Below, piece after piece: positions 16,385 through 25,515 of a stretch of DNA of 64,000 nucleotides. The translations under genes and the position numbers were made by a program. The notes under the pieces are model-generated. The model was not told where the DNA came from and searched no databases. It saw nothing but the letters and a program-made list of their open reading frames with translations. This DNA comes from an uncultured Clostridia bacterium (GTDB lineage Bacteria; Bacillota; Clostridia; Oscillospirales; Ruminococcaceae). The first letter of the stretch is position 1. Each line of letters begins with the position of its first letter. The stretch is taken from contig CANQXS010000010.1 of assembly GCA_947627875.1 (NCBI GenBank), forward strand, positions 1 to 64,000. Direction: 5' to 3'.

Positions 16385-17857
16385 TTACCAAATCTCCTGA
16401 AGCTCATCCGCTCCGGCGCCGTTCTTGAAGTCCTCTATATTCTTTTTCAGAACGTTGAGGTAGTTTCTCGGCTGGCTGAACGAAACGGTGCCGTTGAATT
16501 TTATTCCGACTCTGTTCGAGCCGATGTCGTAGAATTCGAGCAGGTCGCCGTCGCCGTCGGCGCGGTGGATCTCTATCCTCGCGACGAGCGCGTTTTCATC
16601 GACCTCGTCCATATAAACGTCGTCTATCGGGCATTTTAAGATATACTGATAGAGTATCTTAAAGGTTTCGGGGTCGAAGGCGCTGCCGTCGACGGTTCCC
16701 GCAACGGTCTGCTCGTCGATATCGCCGGTTATGTCGAAATGGTAGAGGGCGGGATCGTCGAAGTATTCGACGTCGATGTAATCGAGGGCATAGATATAGT
16801 TACCGGTCATAAGCGAGGTAAGAATGTCGATAGGCATAAACGACGCCCAGGGGACCTCGCTCGCGGCGAAGGTATATATAATGTCTATGCCGTTGAAATA
16901 GCAGTAATACTCGGCGGGGGTTGCGGTCGGTTCGCCGTTTTCGTCGGGCTCATATTTAGAAACGTTTCCAATGTCGAGGTGGTAGTTTACGAGCTCGGCG
17001 TCGAGGTCTACGGTGCAGAACGGGTCGTCTAAGCCGTATTCCTTGAAGTCCTCCTCGGTCGGGTGGACCTTTATAACGTCCGAGGCGGTGAGTCCCCAGA
17101 GACCGTACATTATCGCGTTGGAATTCGAGATGTCGAGGTGGGCGTAAATCGGGGCGATCATAACCTGCGACGACGCCAGCGAGACTTCGCCCTCGGCGTA
17201 GTTTTTGGAATCGTCCTCGAATTTTATGTCGTAGTCGAGATCCTTGCGGGTAACGGTCATATAGTCGATTACCGGCGCGGTGTTGTTATTTGTGAGCTCG
17301 TCGGTCACGGCGAGACTGATGAAATCGTCTTCGCGGTTATAGAAGTAGCCCGAGCTGTTGAGGAGAACGGTATAAACGTCGTTTGAATCGGCGAGGCGGA
17401 CATAGCGGGTCTTGCCGTCGGGGGCGTCTATTCCGTAGAAAACGCTGAACTCTCTGCCGTCCTTTAAGACCACGTCGCATCTTGCTTTCGGGGAATCCTC
17501 GGCGAGCCCGTATTTGCCGAGGTCCTGAGCGTTTTCCTCGACGAGAGCCTGAGCCTTGAGCTCGGCGACGCATCTTCCCGCGGCGGCGAGGGTGGTGGAA
17601 TTGAGGCGGAACTCCGCGTATTCGTCGATGGTGAAGCCCTGAACGCCGTTGCGTACGGTAAAGCTGCCGTTTTCGTTGGTTATCGTCATATTTGCGACGT
17701 TGTCGCGCCCGTAGTTCGTTAAAACAACGGTAGTGTCCGTAGCGACGTCTTCCTCGGCTTCGTCCTTCGGCTGGGTGAGGATAAGAACGAGAAGGACTAT
17801 CGCCATACTGAGGATAAACAGACCTATGACAAGGAGGTTTCTTACTCTTTTGCTCAT
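16385..17857 (-). CDS. DUF4340-family membrane-anchored protein of the Gld-type exporter set
   Basis: DUF4340 proteins are encoded beside GldA/F/G-like ABC exporters in many bacteria and are thought to be extracytoplasmic partners. This 490-residue protein has one N-terminal membrane anchor (LLVIGLFILSMAIVLLVLIL, 8-27) and then repeated beta-rich segments outside, including GQ-type FTIDEYAEFRLNSTTLAAA and the repeat-like YGLAEDSPKA and YGLDDPFCTV, the two short DUF4340 signatures (about 115 and 275). It starts one base after the GldG-like gene stops, so it is coupled to it. Confidence 0.88.
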   Translation of the reverse strand: MSKRVRNLLVIGLFILSMAIVLLVLILTQPKDEAEEDVATDTTVVLTNYGRDNVANMTITNENGSFTVRNGVQGFTIDEYAEFRLNSTTLAAAGRCVAELKAQALVEENAQDLGKYGLAEDSPKARCDVVLKDGREFSVFYGIDAPDGKTRYVRLADSNDVYTVLLNSSGYFYNREDDFISLAVTDELTNNNTAPVIDYMTVTRKDLDYDIKFEDDSKNYAEGEVSLASSQVMIAPIYAHLDISNSNAIMYGLWGLTASDVIKVHPTEEDFKEYGLDDPFCTVDLDAELVNYHLDIGNVSKYEPDENGEPTATPAEYYCYFNGIDIIYTFAASEVPWASFMPIDILTSLMTGNYIYALDYIDVEYFDDPALYHFDITGDIDEQTVAGTVDGSAFDPETFKILYQYILKCPIDDVYMDEVDENALVARIEIHRADGDGDLLEFYDIGSNRVGIKFNGTVSFSQPRNYLNVLKKNIEDFKNGAGADELQEIW

Positions 17858-17858
17858 A

Positions 17859-19415
17859 TTATCTGTGTCTCCTTCCCAGCCATACCGCAGTGCCGACAGC
17901 CAAGACCGCGACGGGGATTATAAGCGCAAAGATAAGGGTTAAAGTTCTGGTCTGCGCCTCGGTGATGTCGAAATGCCCCGCCTCGACCACCTTCGGGGTA
18001 ATGGTTATTCCCTCGGTTTTGCCGGTTATGTCGTTGATAACGCTTATAAACAGGCTGTCGTTGTTGTAATAGGGGCTTGTGAGAACGGTCGGGTCTACCA
18101 TAAGGTCAGAGCCGAAAACAAGGACATAGGTGTAGGTTGAAATATGAGTGTCCTGATTTATCTTTTTCTGCTTGCCTATCGCGAGGGTGTTGAAAACTCC
18201 GCGCTCCTCGGCGGTCTCGGGGGTCCAATCCGGGTCGTTCACGAACATATCCTTCAGAACTGCCGAACCCGCCGAAGCGATGAGCGGCTCGCAGGACTGC
18301 ACCGAATCGACGTTCTGGAATCTTAAGGTCAGGGGGCGTGCGTCGGCGACGAAAACGGGGAGATCGGGGTTGGTAACGTCGTCGAGGTGCTCCTCGGTAA
18401 CGATATCCTGGAAGGTATAGGTGTCGAGGCTCGAATAGCGCGAGGTAGAGGTTTCGTGGATTATCTTCGGCTCAACGGTTATGCCGTATTTATAGAGCAG
18501 ACCGTCGAGGTTCGGGGTCTGCGGCTGCTCCGACGAGGCGATGTAAATAAGGTCCTTTTCGAGCATTCCGCCGCCCTCGAGCCATTTTTCGAGCTTTGAG
18601 ATAACTTCGGTAGAATAGTCTACCTTCGGCGCGGGGATTATCGCGAGGTCGATGTCGTCGGTAAGCTCCTCCGCCTGGATATCAACGTTGGTTATCATAT
18701 AGCCGTTGGTGTCCAAAAGATCGGTGAAGCCCGAGATATTAGCTTCGTTGGCGCCGGGGTAGGAGAGCACCGCAACGATTATCGGGTTGGCGTCGGTTAC
18801 CGCCATTATCGCCGAAGTAAGAGCCTGCTCGGCGTTGGAGGACTGAATGTAGTTATAAGCCGCAAACATCGAATGGGCGTAAGCCGCGCCCTGCATCTGG
18901 GAGTAATAGGTCAGATACTGCTCATAGTCCTCGGGGACGACGATTATATCCGTCATCGAAACGACCTTTACGCGGTCGTGTTTTCCGTTGTCGAGCTCAA
19001 CGATTATGTCGCCGTTCTCAAGGTCCTGAGAATAATTCGCAACGAAATCGGGGTTCGAGAGAAGGTCAATAAATCGGAGCGAAATGCCGCTGTTATAGCG
19101 GGTGTAGTTTTTCATCAGCTCCGCGCACTGCGCAGTATAATTGCTGACCGAGCGGTATTCGTCTTCGGTGGAGAGAACGGTTATCGAAACGGGAGCGGTT
19201 ATCCCCGAGATGTATTCGATAGTCTCCTCAGAGGCTGTGTAGATCGAGCCCGAGGTGAGGTCGAGGGTTATCGGGAAGCGGTCGAAGAGCATCGTCGCGA
19301 CTATGTTCACCAAAACGATGGCGGCTATAAAGAGCGCCGTGAGCGCCGTTGCGAACGAGCCGTATTTCAGCTTGCGCGGGTTTATATGCTTTTTAAGCGA
19401 TTCGGTTAGTTTCAT
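17859..19415 (-). CDS. gldG: GldG-family ABC exporter auxiliary protein
   Basis: GldG-like proteins accompany an ABC-2 permease (GldF) and ATPase (GldA); in gliding bacteria they are needed for motility, elsewhere the substrate is unknown. The start at 19413-19415 (MKLTESLKKHINPRKLKYGS) has AAGGAGG upstream and is preferred to a start 12 codons earlier. A first membrane helix lies at about 20-42, the extracytoplasmic region contains FPITLDLTSGSIYTASEET, the typical GldG entry, and a second helix lies near the C-terminus (TLTLIFALIIPVAVLAVG). Total 518 residues. The motility name should not be taken literally in a Clostridia host. Confidence 0.85.
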   Translation of the reverse strand: MKLTESLKKHINPRKLKYGSFATALTALFIAAIVLVNIVATMLFDRFPITLDLTSGSIYTASEETIEYISGITAPVSITVLSTEDEYRSVSNYTAQCAELMKNYTRYNSGISLRFIDLLSNPDFVANYSQDLENGDIIVELDNGKHDRVKVVSMTDIIVVPEDYEQYLTYYSQMQGAAYAHSMFAAYNYIQSSNAEQALTSAIMAVTDANPIIVAVLSYPGANEANISGFTDLLDTNGYMITNVDIQAEELTDDIDLAIIPAPKVDYSTEVISKLEKWLEGGGMLEKDLIYIASSEQPQTPNLDGLLYKYGITVEPKIIHETSTSRYSSLDTYTFQDIVTEEHLDDVTNPDLPVFVADARPLTLRFQNVDSVQSCEPLIASAGSAVLKDMFVNDPDWTPETAEERGVFNTLAIGKQKKINQDTHISTYTYVLVFGSDLMVDPTVLTSPYYNNDSLFISVINDITGKTEGITITPKVVEAGHFDITEAQTRTLTLIFALIIPVAVLAVGTAVWLGRRHR

Positions 19416-19428
19416 CGGTACCGCCTCC

Positions 19429-20133
19429 TTATGACCATCTGCGGCGCTCAATGACGCGAATGGTCAGGAACAGGAATATTACCGCCGCGCTGATAAAGAA
19501 CAAAACGTTTGAGAAGTCGAACACTCCGTAGGTAAAGGGGCTGTAGCGCTCGCCAAACGAGAGGTTGGCGAAGATATTAGCTATCCACCTCACCGGAATT
19601 ATCGAGGCTATAGCGCTTATAAGGAAGAGCGCGAGCATGCTCGCGAAGCCGCCTATCGCCGCTATCACCTGGTTTTCGGTCAGCGAGGAGATCAGCATTC
19701 CGACCGCGATATAAGCCGCCCCGAGGAGCAGCAGTCCGACTACGTTTCCGAGAACGGTGAGCCAAGAAACAACTCCGTAAAACGATACGACCACTGCATA
19801 AACGAGGGTCATGCAAACGCCTATCGAATAAATCAGCATCGCCGCAAGGAATTTTCCTATTACGAGCGCGGGAATGCTTATCGGCGCGGTGAGAAGGAGC
19901 TGGTCGGTCTTCTGACGCTTTTCTTCCGAAAGGGTGCGCATCGTGAGTATCGGGATCAGCACCAAAAGAATGTAGAACAGTCCGGAATACATTCCCGACA
20001 TATCGGTCGAGCCGAACTGCAAAGAGCTTACGCTGAACAGGACTCCCGAGCCCGCAAAGAACGCGGTCAGGAAGATATAGCCTATCAGCGAATCGAAGTA
20101 GGCGCGGGTCTCGCGCTTTAAAATTGCCGTCAT
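19429..20133 (-). CDS. gldF: ABC-2 type permease, GldF-like
   Basis: The 234-residue membrane protein has about six hydrophobic helices and begins MTAILKRETRAYFDSLIGYI, the usual opening of GldF-like ABC-2 permeases in which a cytoplasmic amphipathic helix precedes the first span. A family phrase, ILTMRTLSEEKRQKTDQLLLTAP, lies in the second cytoplasmic segment at about 63-85. Its start overlaps the ATPase stop by 4 bp. It probably forms the channel of the exporter with the ATPase encoded upstream and the GldG/DUF4340 partners encoded downstream; substrate unknown. Confidence 0.88.
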   Translation of the reverse strand: MTAILKRETRAYFDSLIGYIFLTAFFAGSGVLFSVSSLQFGSTDMSGMYSGLFYILLVLIPILTMRTLSEEKRQKTDQLLLTAPISIPALVIGKFLAAMLIYSIGVCMTLVYAVVVSFYGVVSWLTVLGNVVGLLLLGAAYIAVGMLISSLTENQVIAAIGGFASMLALFLISAIASIIPVRWIANIFANLSFGERYSPFTYGVFDFSNVLFFISAAVIFLFLTIRVIERRRWS

Positions 20134-21128
20134 AGCGCTTCCTCCTTATAATGTTCTTCGAGGTCGTTCGCCTTTCCCGAGAGAAATTCCGTTACGCTTT
20201 CGCCCATAGTGAGTTTTAAGAAGATATCCTCAAGCGAAAGCTCGCTCGAACGGAGCCCTAATATATACCAGTTTCTCGACATAAGCCTGCGGTTGAGCTC
20301 GCGCCTTATGTCGGTCCCTTCAACGGCTTCGATGTTGTATTCCCAAACGCCCCTTTCGCGCTGCATATCGGCTACAATCGAAACAACGCCGGGAATGGTC
20401 TGGACAAGCTTTATTACCTCGTCCTTCGGTCCGTCGATTCGGGCGATAAGCTTGTGGTCGGCGGTGAGCTCGCGCGAGAGATTGTCGGCGGTGTCGTCGG
20501 CGACTATCTTCCCTTGGTTTATTACCACGATCCTGTCGCATACCGCCTGGACTTCCGACAGAATGTGAGATGACAGGATTACGGTGTGGTTCTTGCCGAG
20601 CTTTTTGATGAGGGTCCTTATTTCGATTATCTGCTTCGGGTCAAGACCTACGGTCGGCTCGTCGAGGATAAGAACGTTGGGGTTCCCCACGAGCGCCTGA
20701 GCCAGTCCGACGCGCTGCTTATAGCCCTTTGAGAGGTTGTTTATGCGGCGGTCGAAAACGTTGTCGATCTTTACGAGCTCGCATATCTCCTTTAAATGGG
20801 TGTTGCGCGGCAGGCGGCAGCCCTTGAGCTCGTAGACGAAATAAAGGTATTCCTTTACCGTCATATCGAGGTAGAGCGGCGGAAATTCCGGAAGATAGCC
20901 TATCTCTTTCTTCGCGGCGATGGGGTCTTCCAAGATGTCGTGGCCGTTGATGCTCGCCTCGCCCGAGGTCGAGCTTAGGTAGCCGGTCAGAATGTTCATC
21001 GTTGTGGACTTTCCCGCGCCGTTCGGACCCAAAAAGCCGAGTATCTCGCCGTCGTTGGCTTTAAAGCTTATGTCGGCGACGGCGTGCTTATCGCCGTAGG
21101 TTTTTACCAGATGTTTAACTTCTATCAT
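20130..21128 (-). CDS. gldA: ABC exporter ATPase, GldA-like
   Basis: The cytoplasmic ATPase powers the exporter. The ATG at 21126-21128 (MIEVKHLVKTYGDKHAVADI) is taken as start because GGAGGG lies upstream; an ATG three codons earlier abuts that site. Walker A GPNGAGKST (about 36-44), signature LSKGYKQR, Walker B VLILDEPTVGLDP and H-loop SSHILSE are intact. The 332-residue length includes an extra C-terminal domain of about 110 residues, as in GldA/CcmA-like exporters. The region just upstream repeats the start of this gene (21121-21346). Confidence 0.93.
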   Translation of the reverse strand: MIEVKHLVKTYGDKHAVADISFKANDGEILGFLGPNGAGKSTTMNILTGYLSSTSGEASINGHDILEDPIAAKKEIGYLPEFPPLYLDMTVKEYLYFVYELKGCRLPRNTHLKEICELVKIDNVFDRRINNLSKGYKQRVGLAQALVGNPNVLILDEPTVGLDPKQIIEIRTLIKKLGKNHTVILSSHILSEVQAVCDRIVVINQGKIVADDTADNLSRELTADHKLIARIDGPKDEVIKLVQTIPGVVSIVADMQRERGVWEYNIEAVEGTDIRRELNRRLMSRNWYILGLRSSELSLEDIFLKLTMGESVTEFLSGKANDLEEHYKEEAL

Positions 21129-21346
21129 TAAAAGCATCCCTCCAATATGGGAAATTTAGGAACAGTAAGAAAACGGCAGTATCACCGTCGGGCAAAGCCC
21201 GTTGCGCGGAGCGCACGAGGCGAGTCGTAATGCCGAGAGGGCTTTGCGGAGCGGCGCTGACGGAAGTGCGCGGCTTATCAATGCTTGAGCGCCGCTTACT
21301 TCAATCATTTAGTGTAATCCCTCCAATATGGGAAAATTAAGAAACG
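21121..21346 (-). repeat. Duplicated 5' end of the ABC ATPase gene enclosing a palindrome-rich insert
   Basis: The motif ATCCCTCCAATATGGGAAA occurs at 21136-21154 and again at 21317-21335, 181 bp apart. Weaker similarity extends to both sides (about 21121-21165 and 21301-21346). On the minus strand each copy carries the same leader, GGAGGGAT and an ATG followed by codons for MIEV. The distal copy runs on as a 50-codon dead-end frame (MIEVSGAQALISRALPSAPL...) that stops just before the real gene. The insert contains GCAAAGCCC/GGGCTTTGC and AGCGGCGC/GCGCCGCT inverted repeats. Between gltX and the ATPase gene (21129-21372) nothing else is visible. Confidence 0.7.
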
Positions 21347-21372
21347 AATCAAAACGCGACGTGCCGCAAAAA

Positions 21373-22824
21373 TCAGGCTTTCAGCATCTCTATCGAGCGC
21401 TTCATTCTCGACAGCGTGTCCGCCTTGCCGATAATGTCGGCGACCTCGAGCGCGCCGCCCGGGGTGAACTGCTTGCCGCTTATCGCGACTCTCACCGACC
21501 AGAGAACGTAGCCGTTTTTAACGCCCATCTGCTCAATGAGCCCGAAGAGCGCCGAATGGAGCCCCTTGACCGTCCAATCGTCAAGGGCTTCGAGGACCGG
21601 CAGAGCCTTTTCGAGGACCTCGAGCGCGGTGTCGCGGTTGGTCTTCATCTTTTTGTTTTCATAGAGCGAGAGGTCGTAGTCCGGCATTTCGTCGAAGAAA
21701 TCGACCTGATCGGGTATCTCTGAGAGGACCTCGGTTCTCGGCTGCAAAAGCGCGGCCATCTTAGAGATGTCGATATCCTCGCGCTTCACCTTTTCGCGGA
21801 TATAGGGCTCGGCGTATTCGGTGAACTTCTCTGGGGTCAGCGCGCGGATATATTCGCCGTTTATCGCCCTTAATTTGAGCGGGTCGAATATGGCGGGCGA
21901 CTTCGAGAGCCCCGCGATGTCGAACTCCTCAACGAGCTCGGGCAGCGAGAAGATCTCGCGCTCGCCCTTCGGCGACCAGCCCAGAAGAGCGATGTAATTC
22001 ACTATCGCTTCGCTTAAATATCCCTTTGCGATGAAGTCCTCATAAGAGGCGTCGCCGTCGCGTTTCGAGAGCTTATGCTGCTTGTCGCGCATAATGTGCT
22101 CGACGTGGATATAAACGGGCTCCTCCCAGCCGAACGCCTTATATAAAAGAGTGTATTTCGGCGCAGAGGCGAGGTATTCGTTGCCCCTCACAACGTGGGT
22201 TATACCCATCGTGTGGTCGTCGATTACGTTGGCGAAGTTATATGTCGGCAGACCGTCGGTTTTTAAAAGGACCTGGTCGTCGAGGGTGGAATTTTCAACG
22301 GTTATGTCGCCGTAGAGGACGTCGTGGAAGGTGGTCGTCCCCTCGAGCGGGACCTTCTGGCGGATAACGTAGGGTACTCCCGCCTCAAGCTTGGCTTTTA
22401 CCTCTTCGGGGGAGAGGTCGCGGCAGTGCCTGTCATACATCGGGTTCACGCCCGACGCCTCCTGAACGGCTTTTAATTCGGCAAGGCGTTCCTTGTCGCA
22501 GAAGCAGTAATACGCGCCGCCGAGCTCGACCAACTTTTCGGCGTATTCCTTATAGAGCCCGCGCCTTTCGGTCTGGATATAAGGTCCGTAGTCGCCGCCC
22601 ACGTCGGGACCTTCGTCCCAGTTGAGCCCTACGGCTCTGAGAGTGCGGTAGATGACCTCGTTCGCGCCCTCAACGTATCTCTCCTGGTCGGTGTCTTCGA
22701 TTCTGAGAATAAATTTTCCTCCCGCCTTTTTGGCGATGCAATAGGTAAACAGCGCGGTGCGGAGCCCGCCGATGTGAAGATAACCCGTCGGGCTGGGCGC
22801 AAACCTCGTTCTGACTTCGTTCAT
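21373..22824 (-). CDS. gltX: Glutamyl-tRNA synthetase
   Basis: Charges tRNA-Glu (and often tRNA-Gln in Firmicutes) with glutamate in the cytoplasm. The 483-residue class I enzyme shows the HIGH-type motif PSPTGYLHIGGLRTALF at about 10-26 and the KMSKS-type motif KLSKRDGDASYEDF near 245. Between them are EDTDQERYV and the anticodon-side helices. Its start overlaps the ribF stop by 4 bp. The gene is part of the rimP-to-exporter string, an unusual but plausible partner of ribF. Confidence 0.96.
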   Translation of the reverse strand: MNEVRTRFAPSPTGYLHIGGLRTALFTYCIAKKAGGKFILRIEDTDQERYVEGANEVIYRTLRAVGLNWDEGPDVGGDYGPYIQTERRGLYKEYAEKLVELGGAYYCFCDKERLAELKAVQEASGVNPMYDRHCRDLSPEEVKAKLEAGVPYVIRQKVPLEGTTTFHDVLYGDITVENSTLDDQVLLKTDGLPTYNFANVIDDHTMGITHVVRGNEYLASAPKYTLLYKAFGWEEPVYIHVEHIMRDKQHKLSKRDGDASYEDFIAKGYLSEAIVNYIALLGWSPKGEREIFSLPELVEEFDIAGLSKSPAIFDPLKLRAINGEYIRALTPEKFTEYAEPYIREKVKREDIDISKMAALLQPRTEVLSEIPDQVDFFDEMPDYDLSLYENKKMKTNRDTALEVLEKALPVLEALDDWTVKGLHSALFGLIEQMGVKNGYVLWSVRVAISGKQFTPGGALEVADIIGKADTLSRMKRSIEMLKA

Positions 22825-23687
22825 AGCTCAAATAACTCCTTTGCTCTTTTTATATCCTTCGCGACGGCTTCCCCGAGCTCGTCAAGTCCGCCGAAGCGCT
22901 TTTCTTCTCTTAAAAAATCCGTGAGCGCAACAAAAACGCTCTTTCCGTAAACGTCGCCCTCAAAGCCGATTATATGCGTTTCTATAACTATCTTTCCGTC
23001 GGAATGGACCGTCGGGCGGGTGCCGATATTAGTGACCCCGGGGAAGATTTCGCCGTCTATTTCAGCTCTCGAGGCGTAAACCCCCTTTTTCGGGAGCGCC
23101 CGCCGAGGGTCAAAGGCTGTGTTCACGGTTTTGATACCGATTTTTCTGCCGATGCCCGAGCCGTGCTCGATAATTCCTCCGAAGCCGTAGCAATAGCCCA
23201 AAAGCCGGTTTGCCTCGGAAATATCTCCGCTTTCAATGAGCCCGCGTATCCTCGTTGTGCTTATCGGGAGCCAGCCGTCGCATACCGTCGGGACGACCGA
23301 GGTCTCTATCCCCGAGCCGCGGCAGAGCTCACGAAGTACGGTCGCATCTGCTTTTCCGCCCCTTCCGAAGCGGAAATTCTCGCCGCAGATAACTCTTTTT
23401 GCCCGAAACTCATTTAAAAGTATCTTTTGAACGAATTCCTCGGGCGAGAGGTCTTTTATCTCCCCGAAATCCCGAGAGATAACTCTGTCGGCGCCGAGCG
23501 AAATAAGCCGTTCCTTTTTTTCGGAGTCGGTCATAAGCAGCCCGCGCTCGCCCTTTGTGGTCATCGAGGCGGAGTTGAAGGTAAAGACGGTTTTTTCGCC
23601 GCCGCATTTCAGCAGCTCCTCCACCGCGCGCATATGCCCACGATGGAGCCCGTCGAACAGCCCGAGCAGGACGTTTATGTCACTCAT
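22821..23687 (-). CDS. ribF: Bifunctional riboflavin kinase/FAD synthetase
   Basis: Makes FMN and then FAD from riboflavin and ATP. The N-terminal nucleotidyltransferase half shows GLFDGLHRGHMRAVEELL (9-26) with the HxGH motif, then VICGENFRFGRGGKADA and STTRIRGLIESGDISEANRL. The C-terminal kinase half (from about 175) begins IGRKIGIKTVNTAF and contains the GVTNIGTRPTVHSDG segment. Length 288 is slightly short for the family (about 310). It overlaps truB by 8 bp upstream and gltX by 4 bp downstream. The truB-ribF pairing is common in Bacteria. Confidence 0.95.
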   Translation of the reverse strand: MSDINVLLGLFDGLHRGHMRAVEELLKCGGEKTVFTFNSASMTTKGERGLLMTDSEKKERLISLGADRVISRDFGEIKDLSPEEFVQKILLNEFRAKRVICGENFRFGRGGKADATVLRELCRGSGIETSVVPTVCDGWLPISTTRIRGLIESGDISEANRLLGYCYGFGGIIEHGSGIGRKIGIKTVNTAFDPRRALPKKGVYASRAEIDGEIFPGVTNIGTRPTVHSDGKIVIETHIIGFEGDVYGKSVFVALTDFLREEKRFGGLDELGEAVAKDIKRAKELFEL

Positions 23688-24546
23688 TTTCCGCCTCCCG
23701 AAAGTTCTTATAGGGTCTCACGGTCCCTCCCGAGACCTTCGCTATCCCTATGAACTCCTTCCCGAAGACTCTTGCGAGCCCGTCGGGCAGCGTAGCTTCG
23801 AGCGTTACGCCGTTGAGATATAGGCGCTCGCGCTTGGAATCGAGGTCGAGCCTCGGATAGGCTTCAAAGCAGCGCTCAACCGGTATGATATATTTTTCCG
23901 CGCCGCTTTCGAGCCGGGAAAGCGTTACGCATTGAGATACCGAAAACCCCTGCGAGCGGGTCCTGCGGAGCGCGGTCATCGTCCCGAGGGTTCCGAGGCG
24001 CTCGCCCAAGTCGTTTATCAGCGTTCTTATATAGGTGCCTTTAGAGCAGTCTATTTCAAGGACGCCGCTTTGGTTTTCTTCGTCGAAATCCTTGAGAATG
24101 AAGCGGTATACCGTTATTTTTCGCGGCTCCCGCTCGACGGTCCTTCCCTCTCTTGCGAGGTCATAGAGCCGCCTGCCGTTTATCTTTACCGCCGAATACA
24201 TCGGCGGGATCTGTCTTATTTCTCCGGTAAAGCCCGCGAGCGCGTGCTCTATTTCCGACCTTTCGGCGCGCTTTTCGCTCCTCAGAAGAACGCTTCCGGT
24301 TATATCCTGAGTGTCGGTCGAGAAGCCGAGCTTAAATTCGGCGCGGTAGCTTTTATCGGTGTCGGGCAGGATATCTACCGCCCTTGCCGCCTTTCCTATA
24401 AACAGCGGCAGAACGCCGGTCGCCATAGGGTCGAGGGTACCGGAATGACCTATGCGGCGCTCTTTTAAAATCCCGCGGCACTTCGCGACGACGTCGAACG
24501 ACGTAAAGCCCTCCGGCTTGTCCACAGGTATTACGCCGGAAATCAT
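23680..24546 (-). CDS. truB: tRNA pseudouridine(55) synthase
   Basis: Converts uridine 55 of tRNA to pseudouridine. The 288-residue protein shows the catalytic motif RIGHSGTLDPMATGVLPL with the nucleophile aspartate at about residue 41, then DKSYRAEFKLGFSTDTQD and the thumb region; the motif SKGTYIRTLINDLG lies near 170. The C-terminal PUA-like part is short. The start overlaps the nrnA stop by 4 bp, and the rbfA-nrnA-truB-ribF order is typical of Firmicutes. Confidence 0.96.
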   Translation of the reverse strand: MISGVIPVDKPEGFTSFDVVAKCRGILKERRIGHSGTLDPMATGVLPLFIGKAARAVDILPDTDKSYRAEFKLGFSTDTQDITGSVLLRSEKRAERSEIEHALAGFTGEIRQIPPMYSAVKINGRRLYDLAREGRTVEREPRKITVYRFILKDFDEENQSGVLEIDCSKGTYIRTLINDLGERLGTLGTMTALRRTRSQGFSVSQCVTLSRLESGAEKYIIPVERCFEAYPRLDLDSKRERLYLNGVTLEATLPDGLARVFGKEFIGIAKVSGGTVRPYKNFREAENE

Positions 24547-25493
24547 AGAAACTCCGCCGCCGCTTCGGTTATAATTCTTTCCGATTCCTCGCGGTCGTCG
24601 GTCAGGGTGCAGCCTGCGGCTCTTATATGACCCCCGCCGCCGAAACGCTTGGCTATCGCCGAGGCGTCGGCAGAGACTGTTCTGATCGAGGCTTTATAAA
24701 CGCCCTCGGGCTGCTGCTTCAGGGTGATACCTATTTCTACGCCCTCTACCGTGAGGGGAATCCCCGCGAAGCCGTCGAGGTCGGCTCTGTCGACCCCGCA
24801 GCCGTCGATCAGCTCGTTGGTAACGGTTATGAGCGCGATCTTTCCCCCGCCCGCGAATTTCATTTCGCCGATGGCTTTTTGCTCGGCAAAGAGCCTCCCG
24901 CGCGATTTTACCTGGAACATTTCGCGGTTTATCTCGGAAGCTTTTGCGCCCGCCTCGACGAGAGCGGCGGCGGCGCGGTGAGCCTCGGGAGAGGTGTTTT
25001 CAAACATAAAGCAGCCGGTGTCGGTCGCGATGCCGGTGTAAAGGCAGCAGGCTATCCGAGGGGTTATCTCTGCGCCGAGCTCTTTGAGAAGCTCGAAAAT
25101 TATCAGGCAGACGGCGCAGGAACCGCCGTCGACATAGCTGTCGCGCGCGGGCATTCTGTTGGAAAAATGGTGGTCGATGCAGAGGTCTATCTTATCGGCA
25201 TAGCCGAAAAGACCCTCCCCCAAAAGCTCCTGCGCGGCGACGTCGACCGAGATAACGCTCTCGGGCTCGAAATCCTGCGGCTCGTAGTCTTTATATAAAA
25301 ACGCGAATTTTTCGGGGAACGGCTCGGAATTGAGCACGTTTGCCTTTATCCCGACGCTTCTTAGGTAATAGCAGAGCCCGAAGCCTGCTCCCAAGGTATC
25401 GCCGTCGGGGTGGGCGTGGGTGAGTATCGCCGCGCTGCGGCAGTTTTTAAGCTTTTGCGCCAGCGCGGAAATGTCGGTCAGTATCAAATTCAA
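24543..25493 (-). CDS. nrnA: DHH-family phosphoesterase, NrnA-like nano-RNase/pAp phosphatase
   Basis: NrnA degrades 2-5-mer RNA and removes phosphate from pAp. The 316-residue protein has the DHH-domain motifs ILTHAHPDGDTLGAGFGL (about 23-40), VISVDVAAQ and LCIDHHFSNRMPARDSYVDG. It also has the C-terminal DHHA1 motif FGGGGHIRAAGCTL near 285. All metal-binding aspartates and histidines are in place. It lies between rbfA and truB, as usual in Firmicutes. Confidence 0.92.
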   Translation of the reverse strand: MNLILTDISALAQKLKNCRSAAILTHAHPDGDTLGAGFGLCYYLRSVGIKANVLNSEPFPEKFAFLYKDYEPQDFEPESVISVDVAAQELLGEGLFGYADKIDLCIDHHFSNRMPARDSYVDGGSCAVCLIIFELLKELGAEITPRIACCLYTGIATDTGCFMFENTSPEAHRAAAALVEAGAKASEINREMFQVKSRGRLFAEQKAIGEMKFAGGGKIALITVTNELIDGCGVDRADLDGFAGIPLTVEGVEIGITLKQQPEGVYKASIRTVSADASAIAKRFGGGGHIRAAGCTLTDDREESERIITEAAAEFL

Positions 25494-25515
25494 GCCTCTT
25501 TTCCTGTGGTTTGGG

